Positions 1 to 7,649 of a stretch of 27,131 nucleotides of DNA are shown piece after piece; within the stretch, counting starts at the first letter, position 1; each line of letters opens with the position of its first letter. A model generated the notes under the pieces. That model saw nothing but the letters and a program-made list of their open reading frames with translations, made no database searches and was not told where the DNA came from. A program made the translations under genes and the position numbers. Source of the stretch: Candidatus Heimdallarchaeota archaeon (GTDB taxonomy: Archaea; Asgardarchaeota; Heimdallarchaeia; Heimdallarchaeales; Kariarchaeaceae); the NCBI GenBank assembly GCA_021399405.1, contig JAAFKL010000149.1, forward strand, positions 1 to 27,131, given 5' to 3'.

Positions 1-29
1 ACAGGTGGATGCTTACCTAGTCCTCTCAC

Positions 30-48
30 ACCTTTAATTACTAAAGGT
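30..48. repeat. Inverted repeat / hairpin upstream of the eL43 operon
   Basis: Arms ACCTTTA (30-36) and TAAAGGT (42-48) are perfect reverse complements around a 5-nt centre. A second perfect hairpin follows at 63-78, so the leader has two stem-loops about 15 nt apart. Either could sit in an RNA from the gene left of the window or in the long leader of the eL43 operon. No T-tract follows directly, so it does not look like a simple terminator. Confidence 0.4.
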
Positions 49-62
49 AGTAAGTGTAATGT

Positions 63-78
63 ACAATCTTTAGATTGT
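63..78. repeat. Inverted repeat / hairpin
   Basis: Perfect 7-nt arms ACAATCT (63-69) and AGATTGT (72-78) with a 2-nt centre. As DNA this is a compact palindrome that a dimeric regulator could bind; as RNA the loop is too tight unless the innermost pairs open. It is paired with the hairpin at 30-48. Role unknown. Confidence 0.4.
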
Positions 79-217
79 CTCAAACATGAGTATTCGATAT
101 CATATTTAAACAGCTGAAACTAAATTTGTAAAATTAGATATAATTTCACCTATGTTCGGGTTGAATCATAAATGAAATATTATAAATGAAAAAATCAGTT
201 AGGGGTTAGAGATAGTA

Positions 218-499
218 ATGACGACTAGAACTAAAAAAGTCAAATCAAGTGGGCGATATGGAGTACGTTATGGAGCTCGTTTGAGAAAACGGATAAGAGA
301 GATAGATTCTACAGCAAAAGCAAAACACAGATGCCCAAGATGTAGAATATTTGCAGTGAAAAAAGTATCAGTTGGAATTTGGCATTGTCGAAAATGCAAT
401 TATGAATTTACAGGTGGTGCTTGGACTCCTCTTACAAACTCCGGTCGTCGTTCAATTGGTTTAACTAAACAAATTCAAGAAAGGCGTTTTGAGGATTAA
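218..499 (+). CDS. rpl37ae: Ribosomal protein eL43 (L37Ae)
   Basis: A 93-residue protein of the large ribosomal subunit. The N-terminus is very basic (many Lys/Arg in residues 1-36), followed by a C4 zinc ribbon: Cys39-x2-Cys42 and Cys57-x2-Cys60, with the family-typical GIWHCRKC segment and a GGAWTP segment after it. Length matches archaeal L37Ae. ATG start; a G-rich tract (AGGGGTTAG, around 200-208) lies a little far upstream to be a textbook SD. First gene of a tight + strand operon: the Brix gene starts 2 nt after its stop. In many archaea rpoP sits between L37Ae and Brix; there is no room for it here. Identification is from recognisable family sequence and the conserved neighbours. Confidence 0.95.
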   Translation: MTTRTKKVKSSGRYGVRYGARLRKRIREIDSTAKAKHRCPRCRIFAVKKVSVGIWHCRKCNYEFTGGAWTPLTNSGRRSIGLTKQIQERRFED

Positions 500-501
500 A
501 A

Positions 502-1044
502 ATGGGGATTTCCCCCCGAGAACTAATTATCACAACTACTCATAAAGCATCAGAAGAATCAAGATCATTTTCAAAATTTCTTGAACATGTAATACCATTT
601 TCAACCTATATCCCTAGAGGATCAAAAAATATTGATGAAATTCTGATGGTTGCTCTTGAAACAAGGGCTGAATATGTAATTATTTGTCATTCTAAAGGAA
701 ACAAAGTTACCGAGATTAAATTTTATACTATTGTCAAAAATCAACTTAAATTATTAGAACGTTCGATGAGAATCTACGAATATATTGATTATAAGATATT
801 TGGATGGAAGTCAATGCCAGAAAAGGGGCCATTATCTGTTTCTCGAGAAGTTAGGAATAATAATCCCGAAATAATAGATTTTTTTGAAAAAATGTTTCGA
901 ATTGTAGTTGGAAGTAAAACTGAACTCTGGCTTTTGGTGGATGCGGTAAAGAATGAAGGTTATCTTCAATTTGTAGATGCTTTAACAATAAAACCGTTTA
1001 CCCATTTACGGATAAGTATAAAGTCAAAAAGTCAAAGTAATTAG
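502..1044 (+). CDS. Brix-domain ribosome biogenesis protein (archaeal IMP4-like)
   Basis: A 180-residue single-domain Brix protein. The N-terminus (ELIITTTHKASEESRSF, residues 7-23) matches the Brix opening strand and the Ser/Arg-rich start of its first helix. Residues around 35-62 (YIPRGSKNIDEI, then AEYVIICHSKGN) match the 'R-G-K-x-s/n-x-x-E' segment and the following beta strand. Archaeal Brix proteins of this size are thought to bind pre-rRNA during ribosome assembly, like eukaryotic Imp4/Rpf proteins. The ATG is preceded by GAGG (491-494, 7 nt away) inside the end of the eL43 gene, so the two are translationally close. The Pcc1 gene follows. Confidence 0.85.
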   Translation: MGISPRELIITTTHKASEESRSFSKFLEHVIPFSTYIPRGSKNIDEILMVALETRAEYVIICHSKGNKVTEIKFYTIVKNQLKLLERSMRIYEYIDYKIFGWKSMPEKGPLSVSREVRNNNPEIIDFFEKMFRIVVGSKTELWLLVDAVKNEGYLQFVDALTIKPFTHLRISIKSKSQSN

Positions 1045-1086
1045 AAGGTTTGGTGTTAACCTCTGCCTAGTGAGATCAATATCCGA

Positions 1087-1323
1087 GTGACTTTTGAATT
1101 AGAAGAACACTTGTTATCGGTATTACAAACTTTGAAGATTGAAACCTCTGAAAAAGATATTAAAAGAGGCTCTATGGACATTTGGCAGGAAGATATGGAT
1201 TTAGTAATTAAGATACTTGCCCATGATTTGGTTGCAGTACGAAGTTTATCGAACTCAATTTTGCGTTTGCTCAAAACATCTACTGATGTTGTAGATATCA
1301 TTAGATCGGATACTCCTAAATAG
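1087..1323 (+). CDS. pcc1: KEOPS complex subunit Pcc1-like protein
   Basis: About 78 residues from a GTG start. The core DLVAVRSLSNSILRLLKTS matches the 'DL.ALRaalNSylRwl' signature of the Pcc1/CTAG family. Pcc1 is the dimerising subunit of KEOPS, which makes the universal t6A37 modification on ANN-decoding tRNAs. Position between Brix and prefoldin beta is the usual archaeal context. Oddity: the family normally begins with a beta strand, and the codons just upstream (1072-1086) would supply it (E-I-N-I-R before VTFEL) but contain no ATG, GTG or TTG; a stop lies at 1057-1059. So the GTG start clips the first strand, or translation begins at an unusual codon. Family call is from motif and context. 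Confidence 0.75.
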   Translation: MTFELEEHLLSVLQTLKIETSEKDIKRGSMDIWQEDMDLVIKILAHDLVAVRSLSNSILRLLKTSTDVVDIIRSDTPK

Positions 1324-1380
1324 GTATACTATATCATAACATTGTTAAATATTGGTTATTGAATTCAATTGGAGTTAGAT

Positions 1381-1722
1381 TTGTCTAGAAGTATTACCCC
1401 TGAACAACAAGCCGAAATACAACAATTACAAAACATGTCTCAACAATTAAACACTCTTCAACAAAATTACATGCAATTGGAGAGCAAAAAAAGGGAATTA
1501 GAAAAGACAATTGCTTCAATAAAAGATTTAGACGATGAAGCTGAAATTTATCGAAGTGCTGGGCAGGTATTGTTCAAAACTACAGTAACAAAGGCTAGAT
1601 CATCAATTACAGAAGAATTTGAACTTCTTGAAGTACATGTAAGTAAATCCAAGAAGCAAATTGAAGAATTAGATAAACGATTAAAAGATAAAGATGCACA
1701 ACTAAGAGCTTCAATTCAGTAA
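1381..1722 (+). CDS. pfdB: Prefoldin beta subunit
   Basis: Two long amphipathic coiled coils rich in Gln, Lys and Glu flank a short beta-hairpin region (residues about 47-70, DDEAEIYRSAGQVLF and following), the layout of the prefoldin beta (class II) subunit. Prefoldin hexamers hold unfolded proteins and pass them to the thermosome. 'YRSAGQVLFKT' resembles the family 'vYK.vG.vLv'. Start choice: TTG at 1381 has GGAG (1371-1374) six nt upstream; a TTG at 1369 would overlap that SD, so 1381 (113 residues) is preferred. Co-directional with Pcc1 and followed by the DHH gene after 14 nt. Confidence 0.85.
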   Translation: MSRSITPEQQAEIQQLQNMSQQLNTLQQNYMQLESKKRELEKTIASIKDLDDEAEIYRSAGQVLFKTTVTKARSSITEEFELLEVHVSKSKKQIEELDKRLKDKDAQLRASIQ

Positions 1723-1736
1723 ATAGGGGTAAATGA

Positions 1737-2771
1737 TTGTATAATAAATTTCGTCCATATATTGAATCTTTAAACGACGAAGCGATAGTGTATGTTTTTC
1801 TGCATCAAAATGCCGATCCTGATGCTTTGTGTTCTGCTGTAGCCATTAAAGATCTAATTTTATTTATGCGAAGCGAAATAACAATTAAATTATTTGTCGA
1901 TAGCTTAAATGTTTCTGCCAAGCGGATTGCTAAAACCATAGAAGTAGAAATCATGTATGATGTACCCCAAATCCAACCAGACCTGATTATAACAGTAGAC
2001 ACTGCTAATTTTTCACAATTCAATAAATTTGAATCCTTTGTTAAGAGCTCTACGGTTCCTAAAATTGTAATCGATCATCATAAGAAAAGCGAACTTGCTG
2101 ATTTTGCAAACTTAACAATTCATGATACTGAATTAGGTTCAACTTGCTTAATCGTTGCAAAATTGTTTGAATCAATAGCAATTACACCCTCGCCCAAAGT
2201 TTCAACTATTCTAATCTGTGGACATATATATGATTCGAGAAGATTTATACACGGCACAACATCAGCTGTATTTCGTCTAGTTGCAGATCTCATTGATTAT
2301 GGAGGAAATTACTCTGAAGCAAATCAGTATCTACAAAATGATATGACTCTAGGAGAGAAAATTGCTAGAATCAAAGCCAGCAAACGAATTAATTATCGTA
2401 TAATAAATAAATTGCTGATTGCGACTACTAGTGTATCAGCATTTGAAGCATCTGCAGCGAGAAGTTTGATTGGAATGGGGTGTGACTCTATATTAGTCTT
2501 AGCAAAAAAAGGAAATGAAATTCGAGGTTCTGGCAGAACTAACCTTCAAAATGATCTACATATGGGCGAAATTCTATCCCAATTAACAAAAGAATTTGAG
2601 AATGAAATGGCTGATTTTGAAACAAAATTAGTTTTTTCAAGTGGAGGTCATAGAAATGCAGCTGGTTTGAACATTAAGCCACCTCTATCAAATAAACAAC
2701 AACAAAAATTTATGAACCGATTCCTTGATATTGTTGAAAAGTTACTCTCGACTAATGTTACCAATAAGTAA
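1737..2771 (+). CDS. DHH/DHHA1 family phosphoesterase (RecJ/NrnA-like)
   Basis: 344 residues. Motif I is HQNADPDA (23-30), motif II the Asp of ITVDTAN (near 88), motif III IDHH (112-115), motif IV CGHIYDSRRF (about 170), and the C-terminal DHHA1 signature SSGGHRNAAG (about 307-316). These Asp/His residues bind two metals and hydrolyse phosphodiesters; family members degrade short oligonucleotides, cyclic dinucleotides or pAp. Substrate cannot be told from sequence. Start is TTG, supported by GGGGT (1726-1730) six nt upstream; the nearby ATG at 1733 leads to a stop after three codons. Last gene of the eL43 operon, convergent with the THUMP gene. Confidence 0.88.
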   Translation: MYNKFRPYIESLNDEAIVYVFLHQNADPDALCSAVAIKDLILFMRSEITIKLFVDSLNVSAKRIAKTIEVEIMYDVPQIQPDLIITVDTANFSQFNKFESFVKSSTVPKIVIDHHKKSELADFANLTIHDTELGSTCLIVAKLFESIAITPSPKVSTILICGHIYDSRRFIHGTTSAVFRLVADLIDYGGNYSEANQYLQNDMTLGEKIARIKASKRINYRIINKLLIATTSVSAFEASAARSLIGMGCDSILVLAKKGNEIRGSGRTNLQNDLHMGEILSQLTKEFENEMADFETKLVFSSGGHRNAAGLNIKPPLSNKQQQKFMNRFLDIVEKLLSTNVTNK

Positions 2772-2806
2772 AATTGATATAAAGATGAGTTAATGAAGTG
2801 AAAACT

Positions 2807-3385
2807 TCAATCCAAAAACCAATTTTCCGAACTATCGCTTTTATCATCAAACGCAAGCTTTGAGCGAAAGATATGCTCAGGCTTAATTTTTGAGATTGCT
2901 AGATTATCTGCAATGATTTCTATTTGAATAATCCATTTGGGATTTGTTAAATCAACCGGATTAGGAATCATTGGAGCTATAAAACTGATTAATTCTTTTG
3001 ATTGAATCTTTGAATGACGTTTTACTATTTGGATTTTATAGCTACTTGTTACATCATCATTGATAATCTTTGTAGAAATAATTTCTTTCAATTCATCAAA
3101 ATTGGATTCTTCCTTTATTTTAATCACGAATTGGATTGGTTTGATTTTCAAGCAATGGAGAAAATATGCATCTGTTAGTTCCAATTTACTCAATTCTTCT
3201 ACAATTATAATTGGATCTGTATCTCGAATTTTAACTGATACAAGTCCTGATATACCAGTGTTAGCAATTTTGATAAGATTCCTCGCAATTCCGATTTTTT
3301 CGATTAAAGTATATTGAATTTCGCTGGAAGCAGAGGATTCAAAATTACGTTTTGATGAAATTAATAAACCTGAATAGATAGGCAA
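2807..3385 (-). CDS. THUMP-domain RNA-binding protein (Tan1/COG1818-like)
   Basis: 192 residues. The first half (GLLISSKRNFESSASSEI, then NTGISGLVSVK) resembles the N-terminal ferredoxin-like part of Tan1-type proteins ('E..a..El', 'tgi.Gli.v'). The second half carries THUMP features: a strand and basic stretch YKIQIVKRHSK, a helix, then PVDLTNPKWIIQIEII (the 'VdL.nPd..i.vei' strand) and ISKIKP. Eukaryotic Tan1 helps Kre33/Nat10-type enzymes make N4-acetylcytidine on tRNA, so a tRNA or rRNA binding role is likely. Start is TTG with no clear SD. It follows Rrp42 by about 80 nt on the same strand and may be in the exosome operon. Confidence 0.75.
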   Translation of the reverse strand: MPIYSGLLISSKRNFESSASSEIQYTLIEKIGIARNLIKIANTGISGLVSVKIRDTDPIIIVEELSKLELTDAYFLHCLKIKPIQFVIKIKEESNFDELKEIISTKIINDDVTSSYKIQIVKRHSKIQSKELISFIAPMIPNPVDLTNPKWIIQIEIIADNLAISKIKPEHIFRSKLAFDDKSDSSENWFLD

Positions 3386-3464
3386 TATAATTTATTTAAC
3401 TCTAATTCCCATTTAGATATAATTATTGTGTTAATTGATTAATGGAGATTATTTTAAATTGATA

Positions 3465-4274
3465 TTATTTTAATTGTGATTGAATTTTTTCTCGTAAATC
3501 TGATGCAACTTGAATTGAATTCTTCAGAATCTCAAGTATATCAGCTGATTTAAATCCAACAACACCACCTTTCTGTCCCGAAACAATATGTGTCTCAGTT
3601 GTACCAAAGGTAATTCTAGCATCAGAAATTAATTCTTCCTTAAGATTTGCATCTACAATAAAATGATCACCAATTTTGTATGTCGTTACTGTTATTGGAA
3701 AAGAATTCATTTGGAGGGGTTTTGAAGTTTCCAGAATAGTTACATTTCCTTCTTCATCAACCTCAATATCGGGTAGGTTAGTGTTACACAAAGCTGCATA
3801 GGCAGCAATAGCCGCCGCATCAAAGAAATTTCCATTGTTATCCAATGTGTATAAATCAATAATGATTTGCCAAACTTTTTCTCCTTCCCTAATACAAAGT
3901 TTTTCCATATCAATGCATTGTGATTCACGAATGACACGGTCAGTCATTCTTGCAATTTCTATCGATTCTGGTTGGGGAGGTCCTAATCGATAACCTGGAG
4001 CAGATAATGGACTGGTTTCAAAACCAACCATTAAGGATCCCTTGTTTGCGCTATCTGCATAGGGAGCAGCAATTTGTGCTTTTACTCCTGCAATTATCTG
4101 AGTTTTTCCGAGTCTGACCAATGCAGATCCAAGAGCTGTTTTAACAACATTTAATTCGATATCTACATCACGAAATTCATCTTTTGTTCTTCCATCACTT
4201 CTTCTGTTTGATTTTAATAGCTCTGCAATATTTTTCTTCTCAATTGCATGAGCGAGTTGTGCATAATCAGCCAT
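3465..4274 (-). CDS. rrp42: Exosome complex subunit Rrp42
   Basis: 269 residues, RNase PH fold. Landmarks are the opening NRRSDGRTKDEFRDVDIEL, SALVRLGKTQIIAGVKAQIA, a DTxxNxGxL-like strand, and the late ITVTTYKIGDHFIVDANLKEE segment seen in Rrp42. Rrp42 is the catalytically silent partner that alternates with Rrp41 in the hexameric ring and completes its active site. The start ATG at 4274 is fixed by a strong SD, GGAGGA, eight nt upstream; a longer reading from 4307 would run into the Rrp41 end. The gene begins 1 nt after the Rrp41 stop, so the two are coupled. Confidence 0.93.
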   Translation of the reverse strand: MADYAQLAHAIEKKNIAELLKSNRRSDGRTKDEFRDVDIELNVVKTALGSALVRLGKTQIIAGVKAQIAAPYADSANKGSLMVGFETSPLSAPGYRLGPPQPESIEIARMTDRVIRESQCIDMEKLCIREGEKVWQIIIDLYTLDNNGNFFDAAAIAAYAALCNTNLPDIEVDEEGNVTILETSKPLQMNSFPITVTTYKIGDHFIVDANLKEELISDARITFGTTETHIVSGQKGGVVGFKSADILEILKNSIQVASDLREKIQSQLK

Positions 4275-4275
4275 T

Positions 4276-4779
4276 TTAATTATCCTCCGCCATATCTGAG
4301 TACTCAATATCCCTCATAATATCGTTAGAGGATTCTTGCTCATCATCATCTTTTATCTTTTTGTAAAGATCTTTCAGATTATCTTCAGACTCTTCTGAAG
4401 AATCATCTTCATCTTCCTCTGAGGAGGCAATTTTTTGAATTATACCACCCATAGGTTTCAAACCAGATCGATCAAATTCTGATGAATCTTCAGAGTCACT
4501 GGCTTCTTCATCGACTACCTTTTCTCCCTCTTCTTCGGCAAGCATTTCAGAAACTGTTTTACTTTCCTCTGCTACTTCTTGAGTTGGTACTTCTGGTTCT
4601 GTTTCAGTAATAGTCTGAGTTTCTGGAGTCGTTTCACCTTCTCCATTTTCTCCTTTGATCTCAGTATCCATTGAAGTGTGGACACTTTCAGATTCTACGA
4701 CTTTAACTTTGGAAGTAGGCACTTCTTGATCTTCTTCATTACTTGAATATTGTGTCTCAACTTCTTCCTCATCATCTTC
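4276..4779 (-). other. Acidic low-complexity tail of Rrp41
   Basis: Coding for residues about 238-404. The composition is dominated by Glu, Asp, Ser and Thr, with runs such as EDDEEEVE and SSEEDEDDSSEESED, and only a few short hydrophobic/basic islands. It stays in the same reading frame with no frameshift and ends at a clean stop just before the Rrp42 SD, so it is a real extension of the protein and not a fused neighbour. Confidence 0.85.
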
Positions 4780-5490
4780 AAGTGCTAATTCATCGCGAAC
4801 CTTAACATATTTTTGTTTTAATGCCGATTGAATTATATCAACGATAGAACTAATACCTTCCAGAGAATAATTGTAAGACTTTTTGAATTGCTCAAATGTA
4901 AATAATCCATCTAATTGAAATAGTGAAATTTCATCAATATTTGGTGAATAGACAATAGGCATATCACCACTTCCAACATTATCTTCCCAGCCATTTAAAT
5001 CAAGACAAACAGTATCTTCATATAACCCAGAAGCAATACCACCGGTCAAATCTCGCATAGGAATGCCTGCATCTGCTAATGCTGCACTTGCTGCAATTGC
5101 AGCTGCAGTTCGTGTTCCACCATCAGATTCAAAAATCTGAACGTGAACATCAATAACTGATCGAGGAAACATTTTTGTTAATACAATAGATTCGAATGCT
5201 TCTGAAAGCACCTTTGAAATCTCTTTTTCTCTTCTTGAGGGAAAGGGTCTCTTGTAATCTTTGACACTGAATGTTGCCATACGATAATTAAGTCGTATAA
5301 CAGCGCGATCAGGTCGTGAAGCATGTTTTGGGTGCATTTCTCTTGGGCCATAAACACTAGCAATTGCCATGTTATTACCAAGTATAGCTTTTGCAGATCC
5401 ATCTGCTCTATTTAATATTCCGACCTCAACCTCAACATTTCTCATTTCGTCTACTTTTCGGCCATCTGGTCGTTTAAATTCGTTACTCAT
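4276..5490 (-). CDS. rrp41: Exosome complex exonuclease Rrp41 with long acidic C-terminal tail
   Basis: 404 residues, against about 240-250 for a usual archaeal Rrp41. Residues 1-237 are a normal RNase PH domain: RPDGRKVDEMRN near the start, SRRE at 85-88 (phosphate/RNA-binding Arg pair), and EDNVGSGDMP at 169-178 with Asp170 and Asp176 six apart as in the known active site. It is the phosphorolytic 3'-5' exonuclease and tailing subunit. Residues from about 238 on (nt 4276-4779) form a Glu/Asp/Ser-rich disordered tail with three more ordered islands: about 310-325, FDRSGLKPMGGIIQKI (339-354) and NLKDLYKKIK (371-380). The ATG is preceded by AAGGAGAATTAAAA. Sits between Rrp4 and Rrp42. Confidence 0.95.
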   Translation of the reverse strand: MSNEFKRPDGRKVDEMRNVEVEVGILNRADGSAKAILGNNMAIASVYGPREMHPKHASRPDRAVIRLNYRMATFSVKDYKRPFPSRREKEISKVLSEAFESIVLTKMFPRSVIDVHVQIFESDGGTRTAAAIAASAALADAGIPMRDLTGGIASGLYEDTVCLDLNGWEDNVGSGDMPIVYSPNIDEISLFQLDGLFTFEQFKKSYNYSLEGISSIVDIIQSALKQKYVKVRDELALEDDEEEVETQYSSNEEDQEVPTSKVKVVESESVHTSMDTEIKGENGEGETTPETQTITETEPEVPTQEVAEESKTVSEMLAEEEGEKVVDEEASDSEDSSEFDRSGLKPMGGIIQKIASSEEDEDDSSEESEDNLKDLYKKIKDDDEQESSNDIMRDIEYSDMAEDN

Positions 5491-5492
5491 TT

Positions 5493-6188
5493 TTAATTCT
5501 CCTTATTTTCCTCATTTGACAGCATTTTAGCAATTCTATCAGTTAAACCACTAACATGGACTTCTCTTGATATTTGATTAATTGCTTCTATCACTTTTTC
5601 TTCCTGTTCTGGATTTTCTCCTTTTATCCACACACGGCCATTTTTTGCGACAACAATTTTACAATTTGTATGTTTCTTAATCATTGAAATCATTGATCCT
5701 TTGCGACCGATTATTCGGGGGATATGATTTGGATTTGTTTCCAATATCCTACCACCTCTTAATTTTCCTAATCCTTGGTATTTTGTTACCAACTGTGGAT
5801 CTCTTGTTCTGTCAAATGATATGATTTCGGCTCGAATTACATCACCCAAATCATAAATTCTTCTAGCATCATCTCTTATTGGGTCAAATCGCCCTCTAAT
5901 TGCGTTAGAAGCTAATAATATTCCTGCATAGGGTCCATCGATATTAACTGTCCATGACGTTAAAGCAACATCCTCAACATAACCAATTACTAAATCACCA
6001 ACTGCTGGTGAATATTTACCCTTAAGAGGTCTAACTCTAATATTTTTATCCTTAATCAAAGCTAGGCCTACGTAAGAGGCAAAAATTAATCCTTCCTCTT
6101 GGAAAGTACCATCACCAGATTTGTAATCGCCTTCTGCCAGTTTTTGACCGGGTACAACAATCTCTTGATGCCCAATGAATAAACTCAT
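5493..6188 (-). CDS. rrp4: Exosome RNA-binding cap subunit Rrp4
   Basis: 231 residues. Order of domains: N-terminal domain (EIVVPGQKLAEGDYKSGDGT, about 11-30), S1 domain (GDLVIGYVEDVALTSWTVNI onward, about 64-140) and KH domain with the GxxG loop in IPRIIGRKGSMISMIKKH (about 157-174) followed by VWIKG. Rrp4 forms the trimeric cap that feeds RNA into the Rrp41/Rrp42 ring. The ATG at 6188 matches the family N-terminus; a TTG at 6209 would add seven residues inside the SBDS gene. The start lies 1 nt after the SBDS stop and the stop is 2 nt before the Rrp41 ATG. Confidence 0.94.
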   Translation of the reverse strand: MSLFIGHQEIVVPGQKLAEGDYKSGDGTFQEEGLIFASYVGLALIKDKNIRVRPLKGKYSPAVGDLVIGYVEDVALTSWTVNIDGPYAGILLASNAIRGRFDPIRDDARRIYDLGDVIRAEIISFDRTRDPQLVTKYQGLGKLRGGRILETNPNHIPRIIGRKGSMISMIKKHTNCKIVVAKNGRVWIKGENPEQEEKVIEAINQISREVHVSGLTDRIAKMLSNEENKEN

Positions 6189-6189
6189 C

Positions 6190-6936
6190 TTAATTACCGG
6201 CCCGTTCAATTACAGTAGCTTGAACTCTTCCTTTTGATCTATCACTTAAATCTTCTAGTATTTTTACTACGATTCCAGCTGGAATTTGAATTATCATAGT
6301 TAGTGCACCATCTTTTCCCCAACTTTCTTTAATTACTTCACCAGATCCTTGTATGAAACCGTATAGTTTTCCAGTATCTTTAGGAGGAACTATACATTCT
6401 ATCTTAGCAGTTTCAATTTGAATTGGAATGATTCTCTGTATCTCCTTAATGATTTTTCGTGCTTGATCTGGTGCAGGTTCTTTTCTATCTATTTGAACGC
6501 CTGCATCATCCATTGCTTTTTCAATTCTTGCTGCTGGATGTGGGGATTTTGTTTTTGGATTAACTGCATGTTTAACCAAAAAATCAATAATTTCATCTCT
6601 TTTTTCTTTCAAAAATTGTTTTCTTTGCTCTTGGGTTATTTGTAATTCACCCTTCTCGAGAATTTTTGAAATAATTTCTTTTTCTCCAACAACCCCTAGT
6701 ATATCTTGAAGGGTTGTTATATCAGCTTTTAAGCCTTTTGAGAAATTTTCGAATACTGTGAATCCTTCTACAATTTCTTCAATTGGAATTTCTTCACCTT
6801 GCCTGGATAACCATGCATTATGGGGATTGACTATAATTTCAAGTCGTTTTCCATGGGTTTGATAACGTACCAAGGAAAATTTCCCTAAGTCTATTCGAGA
6901 TTCTCTAGATTGTCCGGTTTGACCGATACCACTCAT
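6190..6936 (-). CDS. sbds: Ribosome maturation protein SBDS (Sdo1)
   Basis: 248 residues with the family's three domains. Residues 19-100 hold the FYSH domain (SLVRYQTHGKRLEIIVNP, then LQDILG) ending in the hallmark KGELQITQEQR. A helical domain follows (RDEIIDFLVKHAVNP, then HPAARIEKAMDDAGV) and a ferredoxin-like C-terminal domain (IPIQIETAKIECIVPP to the end). SBDS with the GTPase EF-2-like releases aIF6 from new large subunits. The ATG has AGGAGA eight nt upstream. First gene of the minus-strand exosome operon, the standard archaeal order. Confidence 0.95.
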   Translation of the reverse strand: MSGIGQTGQSRESRIDLGKFSLVRYQTHGKRLEIIVNPHNAWLSRQGEEIPIEEIVEGFTVFENFSKGLKADITTLQDILGVVGEKEIISKILEKGELQITQEQRKQFLKEKRDEIIDFLVKHAVNPKTKSPHPAARIEKAMDDAGVQIDRKEPAPDQARKIIKEIQRIIPIQIETAKIECIVPPKDTGKLYGFIQGSGEVIKESWGKDGALTMIIQIPAGIVVKILEDLSDRSKGRVQATVIERAGN

Positions 6937-6969
6937 TTTGCTTTCTCCTTTTTATTTAAGCTTTCTCGC

Positions 6970-6993
6970 CCCTACAACCTAAAATTTGTAGGG
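6970..6993 (-). promoter_or_regulatory. Hairpin in the SBDS-exosome operon leader
   Basis: CCCTACAA (6970-6977) and TTGTAGGG (6986-6993) form a perfect 8-bp stem with an 8-nt loop. On the minus strand it lies about 34-57 nt before the SBDS ATG, upstream of the SD AGGAGA. A TATA-like tract (around 7040-7048) upstream would place the hairpin in the mRNA leader. It could be a regulatory or protective structure, or end transcripts from the upstream gene, though the T-tract after it is short. Confidence 0.4.
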
Positions 6994-7098
6994 CTTGTCT
7001 ATTGACACGAAGTTCTCTATAATGTCTAAATTCGAAATGATATAATAACTTGAAGATATTTATCCGATTTGATTTCAATATGAGAACTAAGTTACCAC

Positions 7099-7617
7099 TT
7101 ATTTTACCGCTTCTTCATTATCTTGTGAGGATTTCATAACATATAATGTCATAAGAAATATCCCTACTATTGTAAATAGAAAAACTGATAGTTGCATATC
7201 TGGAGTAAAATGATTAAAACCAGTAGAAGATTCAGTCCCTCCGATTCCTCCGCCAACAGAAAATCTTGGGAAGAAAAATGCTAAGATTAGCGTAACTGTA
7301 CCACTTACAAATACTTCATTCCAGGATGGAAGATTGTTACGTAATTCAGCTAAACTCCCTACAAAGATTAAGCTAAAAAGATAAAATAATGAAAGTGCTA
7401 GTGTCTCCAGTAAGACGAGAGTGATATTGTATCTATCTTCTTCAGGAGTATTCAAATCCTTATAGAGAAAACTGTACCATTCATCCTCAGTATTTTCCAA
7501 TATTGGAAGAGTAAAAGCAACCCAAAAAAGTATCAATGAAATGACAGCTGAAAATAATAATGTTTTTTTCAGAGGACTCTCAAATATATTTGCCGTGGAC
7601 ATTTGATAATTTCTCAT
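7099..7617 (-). CDS. Hypothetical membrane protein, four predicted TM helices
   Basis: 172 residues, no family recognised. Four hydrophobic segments lie at about 17-38, 65-90, 102-118 and 142-162. The loop between helices 1 and 2 is acidic (ENTEDEW, then TPEEDRYN) and between 3 and 4 is glycine-rich (GGGIGGTESS), suggesting the same side of the membrane. The C-terminus is short and charged. An ATG at 7617 is used; an in-frame ATG at 7602 is equally possible. Stands alone between the SBDS promoter region and the divergent zinc-ribbon gene. Confidence 0.65.
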   Translation of the reverse strand: MRNYQMSTANIFESPLKKTLLFSAVISLILFWVAFTLPILENTEDEWYSFLYKDLNTPEEDRYNITLVLLETLALSLFYLFSLIFVGSLAELRNNLPSWNEVFVSGTVTLILAFFFPRFSVGGGIGGTESSTGFNHFTPDMQLSVFLFTIVGIFLMTLYVMKSSQDNEEAVK

Positions 7618-7636
7618 TTCAGATAGTTTAGTTTAA

Positions 7637-7649
7637 ACCTTATTAAGGT
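7637..7649. repeat. Palindrome in the divergent intergenic region
   Basis: ACCTTA and TAAGGT flank a single T, overlapping a second palindrome GTTTAAAC (7631-7638). It lies 20 nt before the minus-strand membrane protein start and about 100 nt before the plus-strand zinc-ribbon gene. It could be an operator for either gene; no experimental support. Confidence 0.3.

Noticed and set aside
1..117. Short open frames at the left edge on both strands (one + frame open to a stop at 115, one - frame running out of the window)
   Set aside because: No start codon of good quality, no recognisable protein, and two hairpins cover the region.
6418..6645. 75-codon + frame rich in Phe, Cys and Trp
   Set aside because: Antisense to SBDS; the composition is typical of a shadow frame.
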